From Valencia hispanica (lineage: Eukaryota > Chordata > Actinopteri > Cyprinodontiformes > Valenciidae), in contig OY747704.1 in NCBI GenBank assembly GCA_963556495.2, positions 37,426,001 to 37,490,000 on the forward strand: a stretch of 64,000 bases of DNA. The letters run 5' to 3'. How positions within the stretch are numbered: position 1 is the first letter of the stretch; each line of letters begins with the position of its first letter. A program made the translations under genes and the position numbers. Shown here piece after piece: positions 58,771 to 64,000 of the stretch. The notes under the pieces were generated by a model. That model ran no database searches. It saw only the letters and a list, made by a program, of their open reading frames with translations, and was not told where the DNA came from.

Positions 58771-59109
58771 TAGCGGGGGTCAAGGGAGACTTTGAAAGCA
58801 AGATCAAGAGATGGTGGGGAAAGAAAAGTTAATTGCTTAAAGAGAGATTAATAGCAGTTTCAGTAAATGTAATTAACTAGAACCCTGATCTCTTGCAACA
58901 AAAGATGGAGGATCTTACCTGCATAAAGTTTAATAGTTTGAAAGTGAATTTTATTGAGATTAAATAGAATGGTAATATACACATTTAGTAATCACCCCTT
59001 TCTTAATCATTAAAAAATAAGAAGATAATCTCAAAAGCAGCATGATCATTGATCTTAAAGCACAGGCTTTTAACAATCCATTACTTTTCAATCCCAGCAG
59101 TCAATGAAG

Positions 59110-59165
59110 AAGAGGAGGGGTCCATCCTGGACAGGTTGCCAGTCATTCATAGGCAGACCCGACGC
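59110..59165 (+). repeat. Short LINE/SINE-like repeat fragment
   Basis: 'ggggtccatcctggacaggt' and 'tgccagtcattcataggcag' match the common teleost phrase 'ggtacaccctggacaggtcgccagtccatc'. It is only about 55 bases long. Confidence 0.45.
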
Positions 59166-59522
59166 CAGGATAATTTAGCTGGGGGGGCCATGGGGCTTAT
59201 TTTGGGGGGACCCAGTTTTTATTTAACCCCTTTGCGTATTTATGTCCAGTTGGCAGTTTGTTACATATTTCCAGGTCAAATCTTCTTTTTTTGACACCCT
59301 TTCTATGTACATATTCATATTAAACATCATTTAAAAGCTGGCATTCTTTCAGGAGTGGGCTTGCCAGAGGGAGGTCCGGGAGTTTTCCCAAACAGGCGGT
59401 CTCTTCTAGATTGGTGGCCAGAACATTTGCTTTTGTACTGCAAAAGAGCCACGGTTAAAACACTGTCATGACCCTGCTGTGTGTCGCTTGTGTACATGAG
59501 TAAGGTATCTTCCTTTATAGAA

Positions 59523-60055
59523 GATCGTTTCCACTATCGGAACTTTAGGGTAATTTGCCCAGACCTTCCCGATATGAGCGTGTCTCCACTTCTTCAGGCC
59601 AGGCCGACAGGGCTGTTTTCAGAGCCATTTCAGGAACCAATGGAGTACCTATAAGGGGGGGTGTACTCGGAATGGCCCGATCGAGTTCCTCAGCAGCAGC
59701 TGTGGTTAAGTCACACTGATTGGTTACAATTTGGGGGGAAATGAGCAGATGTCGCCAAGCAAATGGCTTTGTAAAAATAAGAAGAGTTGCTGGCGAAGCA
59801 GTTTATAACAGCAGCAAGCAGAAACACAGCAGCAATCCCTGCTTCTTCCATGTTGATCTATTGTTATTTCTGCTGCTGTGGGTGCCTTTTTAGGCGGATC
59901 AGTGACACTCCTCACTGCTGAAATGTCTTTAACTGATTCCTTAAAGGGCCGATTGTGTATAGACACACGGGGGCCGAGAGGAGCTGGCCAACAGATTACA
60001 CCGTCAGAAAAAGATCCGGTTAAATTACCCTTAAGTTCCGATCATTGAAACGCGC
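59523..60055. mobile_element. Inverted-repeat element M1, copy 2 (full length)
   Basis: The left terminus 'cgtttccactatcggaactt' then 'tagggtaattt' (59526-59556) and the right terminus, read inverted, 'cgtttcaatgatcggaactt' then 'aagggtaattt' match at about 26 of 31 bases. The 530-bp interior is non-coding and colinear with 23262-23668. No exact target duplication was seen. Class unknown. Confidence 0.8.
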
Positions 60056-60073
60056 CTTTTGTAGGTCCTACTG

Positions 60074-60331
60074 GTGGTGGTACATCTGCGAATTAAATTA
60101 GTAGCCTACTACTCGCTGCTGCGCCGGGTTCTGCTGTCAACTGTTTTGATATTGTTTGCTAGCTGCTTCCACATGTCAGTAGCTCTCTTCTACTTTGAAA
60201 GGAAGCCCTTCACAGTGCTTCCGAATATAGGTCGCCTCGGCGCCCTAAAGTTTGAGATATTCATGGGGGAAAGTCTTATTCACGACCCACCAGAGGTAAA
60301 GAAACTTCCAAGCTCCCGGGGTGAATTATAA
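60074..60331 (+). other. Unassigned open frame with one hydrophobic segment
   Basis: 85 codons from ATG to TAA. Residues about 15-42 are hydrophobic (LRRVLLSTVLILFASCFHMS), followed by FYFERKPFTVLPNIGRLGAL and an acidic-basic tail. It begins right after element M1 and ends just before a Tc1 fragment. It looks more protein-like than most frames here, but there is no splice or promoter evidence and I recognise no family. Possibly a transposon remnant. Confidence 0.2.
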
Positions 60332-60354
60332 CACCAATGATTTTTTTGGTGATG

Positions 60355-60829
60355 TAATGATGTGGACAATATTCTTGGCACTCTTTGGACTCCTTACTGC
60401 AAACTGAGCAACTTTTAAAAGACCACAGCCTACCTGAGTAATGATGCTGAGCATGTCCATCACTTTATTACTACAGTGTACCTTTTGTCTGATAGCTACT
60501 TCCAGCAGGATAATATATTTTGTCATGAAGCTCAAATCTTCTCAACGGGTTTCCTGAACCAGTTCACTCTAACAGTCTCCATATTCCCCACATCTCAATC
60601 CAACAGAGCCCAATTAGGATGTAGTGGAACTGGAGATTTGCATCATATATGTGCAGCTGAAAAATCTGTAGCAACGTTTAGATCCAATTTGGTTTGTACG
60701 GACCAAGATCTCTGAAGAATGTGTCAACCCCCTTGTTGAATTAGGACAGTTCTAGCGGTAAAAAGAGTCCAACTCGAGTTCAACCTGAGACCAGCAAGGT
60801 ATACCTAATAAAGTAGCCTATGAGTTTGT
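60355..60829 (+). mobile_element. Tc1-like transposon relic, family A, 3' half
   Basis: 'atattcttggcactctttgg', 'ccacagcctacctgagtaat', 'tagctacttccagcaggata', 'catctcaatccaacagagcc' (decayed DLNPIEH box), 'ttgcatcatatatgtgcagc' and the right end 'aaggtatacctaataaagta' are the last 475 bases of the same family as 668-1392. The 5' half is missing and the frames are broken. Confidence 0.85.
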
Positions 60830-61934
60830 ACAGGGGGAAATATTTGTGTATAAGAATGTAGAGTCATACAATTTTGAAAACACAACTGTATTACAATTTG
60901 AATTTCGTTCCATCATTCAGATCTGTTATTAGTCTGACTGAACAAATCTGAGGACAAATAAACAGCATATAATTAAACATACTGTTGTCGTGCCGGAAAT
61001 GTACACACCTGAGTGAAAGCCAGACACTGAAAGGTGCTCTATTCATGGTAACAGCTACAATAATGAAGGTAATAAAGAGTTATTACTATTAGAAAGTCCC
61101 TATAGTTGTGTCACTACCATTAAAACCTTCTATAAATCCCTGTTAGTCAAAAGCTGTGGTAGAAAGCAGAGATTAATTATCTACATAATGCAACGTCCTT
61201 GTGATAAGGATGCCACCACAAGCAGGCAAGGACAAAACTAAAAAAAAAATGTGAGTGGAAAAACATCTTTTTTTTCCAAGTTATAATAATCTCTTTGTTC
61301 ACGCAAATCACCAAAACGTAACAACCCACAATGTTTGTCTTAATCTGTTTTAACATAAGGGACAGGAAACAGAAAGCTACAGTTTTTCAGAAGAGACTTG
61401 ATTCTGCTGATGGCAGAGGGCAGGAAAAGAAATACTGACCCAATATGAAGGACAGTCTCATTAAAAGGAGACTCAGGGGAAATAAGCTTGCTTGCATACC
61501 TCACCCAATATGGCGCAGAGCGCATGAAATGTAAAAAAGAGAAAAAATAATGTGCAGCTCATCACCTTACAGCCATACTGTGGCACAGAGAATTAAGGGG
61601 GGGCCTCGCTCCCATTTTGGATGTTAACTATCTCAAAGTTGTTTAGACATGTAATTTGATATCATGTGTGGAATTTCTATCAGTGGTATGAAAATAAAAA
61701 TGGGCACCTTTTTCTCTGCAATACAGGGTAGCTAAACCAAAAGCTGACATGTGATGAATGAAGCAGGACATGACAAAATTAATGAGTCAAGATACTGGTG
61801 AGAGTTCAGGGTTTTATCGTGTATGTAGAAACACAAGCTCTGCAAACCCCAACTAGAGTTATGTTATATGACTGTATAAACTATGGAGGGATATTAAATC
61901 CCTGCTAAACGTTTAGAAAGGGGCTGGTGTGTTT
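60830..61934. other. Intron-like DNA, nothing recognised
   Basis: AT-rich. The minus frame 61340-61525 (with FLPSAISRIKSLLKNCSFLF) is faintly LINE-like but too short to call. Confidence 0.4.
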
Positions 61935-63214
61935 AGGGTAATGTGCAGTGTTAGTTCTCTGCCACACAATTTTTCATGTAGGCCAACAGTTACATGTTGG
62001 TCTCATTTGACCAAAGCACCTTCTTCCAAATTTTCAACGTATCCCTTAAATTGCTGGAGGTGAACTACAAATAGGACTTCAACAATTACTTTATCTTTTC
62101 ACTCACCCATAAAAAGCCAGATTTGTGGAGTGAACCAACAGTTGTCCTGTCAACAGATTATTCCACCTGATCTGTGGATCTTTGCAGCTCATCCAGAGTT
62201 TAAAGTATTATAGATATAAAGTTGACTTTGACATTTACTATGAGGCTCTTTGGTGACTTCTCTTATGGGCCTTTTCAGCCAGTCTGTATAGGTCAGGCGT
62301 CTGCAACTTGCAGCTCCAGAGCAGGATGTAGACCTTAAGGCCCTCCATATCAGCTCTTAATGACTTTGGCCAAAATATTAAAGACTTGAACAATGTTTTT
62401 ATATAGGAAATTGATTTAAAAAGGTGGTAGTTGTAGCTGTTTTTCTGTGTTTTATGCAATCTCTACATATAATGTGTACAGAATTAAATTAGTGGTGAAA
62501 TGAACAATTTTGTGTTCCCTCATTTTTTTCTTACATCCCAAACTGTGATTCCTTTTGTGTATTTCCAAAAATATAAAATAAAAATACCTTTAGTCTCCTG
62601 TAAAACTTAGAGAAAGAAAAAATTATATTATTTGATTTAATCAAAAAGCAAATCCTTGCTTGGTAATCAGAAAAAATCCTATGTTATAGTTTTGATGGGC
62701 TAACGGTTCTGGCCTGAATTAATTTGTCAAGACCAAGATGGCTTTTTGGATGGTAACAGTTCAACCGCCACTTTAGGTGGACAGCAATATATGTTAATTG
62801 GTTTCCCTCCTCTGATTTTCACACAATGGATTGAACGTGAGATGCTCAGAGCTTGGGATATTGTAGTTTTATGATCTAACCCTGTTTTACAATTTCATCC
62901 CCTTCCTACCTGCTGTGTTGTTTAATCTACATGATGCAGTTTGGTAACTTGTGCGACCTCTGAGGCCTTTACAGAACAGCTGGATTCATACAGACATCAA
63001 TAAATTAACAGGCTGCACTGGATTACATTTTGGGATCTCAGAATAAAGGTGGATAAATACAAAAGCATGCCACACTTTGCAGATTTTTGTCTGTGTAATT
63101 TCAAAACCATCTTACTTTCACTTCATAGTATGCACATAATTTGATGTTCGAGGTTGTAAAGTGGCAAAATGTAAAAAAGTTAAAAGAGTATGAATTGTTT
63201 TGCAAGATATTGTA
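61935..63214 (-). mobile_element. Tc1-like transposon relic, family C type, minus strand, with an insertion
   Basis: Plus-strand order: 'gtgcagtgttagttctctgc', 'ttggtctcatttgaccaaag', 'caccttcttccaaatttt', 'gtggatctttgcagctcatc', then unrelated sequence (about 62293-62765), then 'tttaggtggacagcaatata', 'gttttatgatctaaccctgt', 'cctctgaggcctttacagaa', 'catgccacactttgcagatt' and the terminus 'gaattgttttgcaagatatt' ending at TA (63213-63214). This is the reverse complement of the Tc1 family whose ends also bound 14406-15521. The transposase is frame-broken throughout. Confidence 0.82.
62293..62765. mobile_element. Sequence inserted within the Tc1 relic
   Basis: Tc1 homology stops after 'gggccttttcagccagtctg' and resumes at 'tttaggtggacagc'. 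The inserted part starts 'ggtcaggcgtctgcaacttg' then 'cagctccagagcaggatgta', reminiscent of a common vertebrate repeat beginning 'gtctgcaacctgcggctc'. It is AT-rich, and edges are approximate. Confidence 0.5.
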
Positions 63215-64000
63215 TGGATCAGATAAGCTTTTACTTCACATTTTACATTAAACTAAAATGTGGTTCTTATAAATGATGGGGTAGGATTCAAAGCATAGAA
63301 AAATTTACAATTTGAAAAACAGAGAAAATAATAGCCCAAAACTACGCATGTCTAATCAGTTAGGGATCATTTTAATTAAATCATTCACTGAAAAATACTT
63401 CTGTGCAAACCTGTTCTATGTCAGTTAAAAACAGTGATGGAAAAAGTTGTGGTGTTAGTTTGTCATCATGACACGGCTCTTACATAATGTTCCCCAGTAA
63501 CTTTTCCAACTTTAACTGATATGTCAGCTTATCTCAGCTGAGTGCTATGGGGGTATCACCAAAACTGGGCTGATTTGTGCTGAACTGTTTGGTAGAGTAC
63601 ATACTGTGTGTTATAAGTCTTCAGTTTGGTACACTGTCATCTAAATTTTAACTGCCAGAAAAGCCAGGAGTACTATACATCAACAAGAACTCCAAGAAGA
63701 GAACATTTTAGAGAGGAAATCTAATCCCCAACACATTTTTTCCATGCTGGATCTGGTTGTACTTTGGTGCCTTGGGGGTGAAGATAATGGTTGGTAATGA
63801 ACACAAACTGTTAGTATTCCTCAGAATAACTGAAAAAAATGCCATTGTGTACATGTCCATTGTTTCCCTGGTCTCTTTACTCTCAAAATAGCCAGCTTAA
63901 CTGATTTAATTTTTACATAGTATAATTCCAAGTGAAACATTTGCTGCAGAGCATTAATATCTGAGTGGATGTACTGCAATCTGTGCTGCTGTTAAGATGA
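63215..64000. other. Intron-like DNA to window end, nothing recognised
   Basis: AT-rich with no supported gene or repeat. Confidence 0.45.

Noticed and set aside
58107..58773. Overlapping 119- and 141-codon frames as a gene
   Set aside because: Opposite-strand frames over the same DNA with no motif. The wording is repeat-like, suggesting a non-autonomous element.
1..64000. CRISPR array, bacterial operon, phage or rRNA/tRNA genes
   Set aside because: No regularly spaced repeats, ribosome-binding sites or recognisable rRNA/tRNA were seen. All evidence points to vertebrate intronic DNA.

Overview
This is vertebrate, almost certainly ray-finned fish (teleost), nuclear DNA. It is AT-rich, has no operon-like or densely packed genes, and is crowded with decayed teleost transposon families: Tc1-like, hAT, L2-type LINE, small inverted-repeat elements, microsatellites. 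I read one convincing cellular coding exon. On the minus strand at 16593-16855 lies the first coding exon of the long PDE4D5 isoform of pde4d, the cAMP-specific 3',5'-cyclic phosphodiesterase 4D. It starts MAQQ, ends RRFTVAHT, and is followed by a GTGAGG splice donor whose phase suits the next pde4d exon (C-F-D...). The rest of pde4d is not here, so most of the window is probably pde4d intron on both sides of this alternative first exon. Lower coordinates would be the intron towards the common exons. Higher coordinates would be the isoform's promoter and upstream intron.

Layout. 1-16 kb: intron-like DNA with a common teleost repeat at the left edge, Tc1 relics (0.67, 6.2, 14.4 kb), a long-TIR element (1.9 kb), LINE 3' pieces (3.4 and 4.9 kb) and a clean hAT MITE with an intact 8-bp target duplication (11.96 kb). 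16-18 kb: the pde4d5 exon and its presumed 5' UTR/promoter. 18.1-21.1 kb: a 3-kb hAT transposon with further elements nested inside it. 21.9-25.6 kb: an LTR-like or promoter-like block and three small DNA elements. 25.6-35 kb: mostly featureless, with LINE tails and a hAT MITE inserted exactly into a LINE tail (32.5 kb). 35.5-38.3 kb: a 2.8-kb L2-type LINE on the minus strand with a broken reverse transcriptase. 38-45 kb: mostly unassigned. 45-46.1 kb: a GC-richer inverted-repeat element next to a P-element-like (THAP9-like) transposase fragment. 47-64 kb: more Tc1 relics, a LINE tail, a purine-rich block, microsatellites and an inverted-repeat element whose sister copy lies at 23.3 kb.

No gene system works together here. 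The transposon coding pieces carry stops, frameshifts or truncations, and none looks active. I did not find a novel multi-gene system. The most useful observations are the pde4d5 exon with an altered RACK1-docking motif, the P-element relic, the nested hAT, and several small inverted-repeat families with readable ends that may not be catalogued. Family names rest on remembered sequence features, not on a database search, and most element edges are accurate only to about 10-30 bases unless a target duplication is stated.
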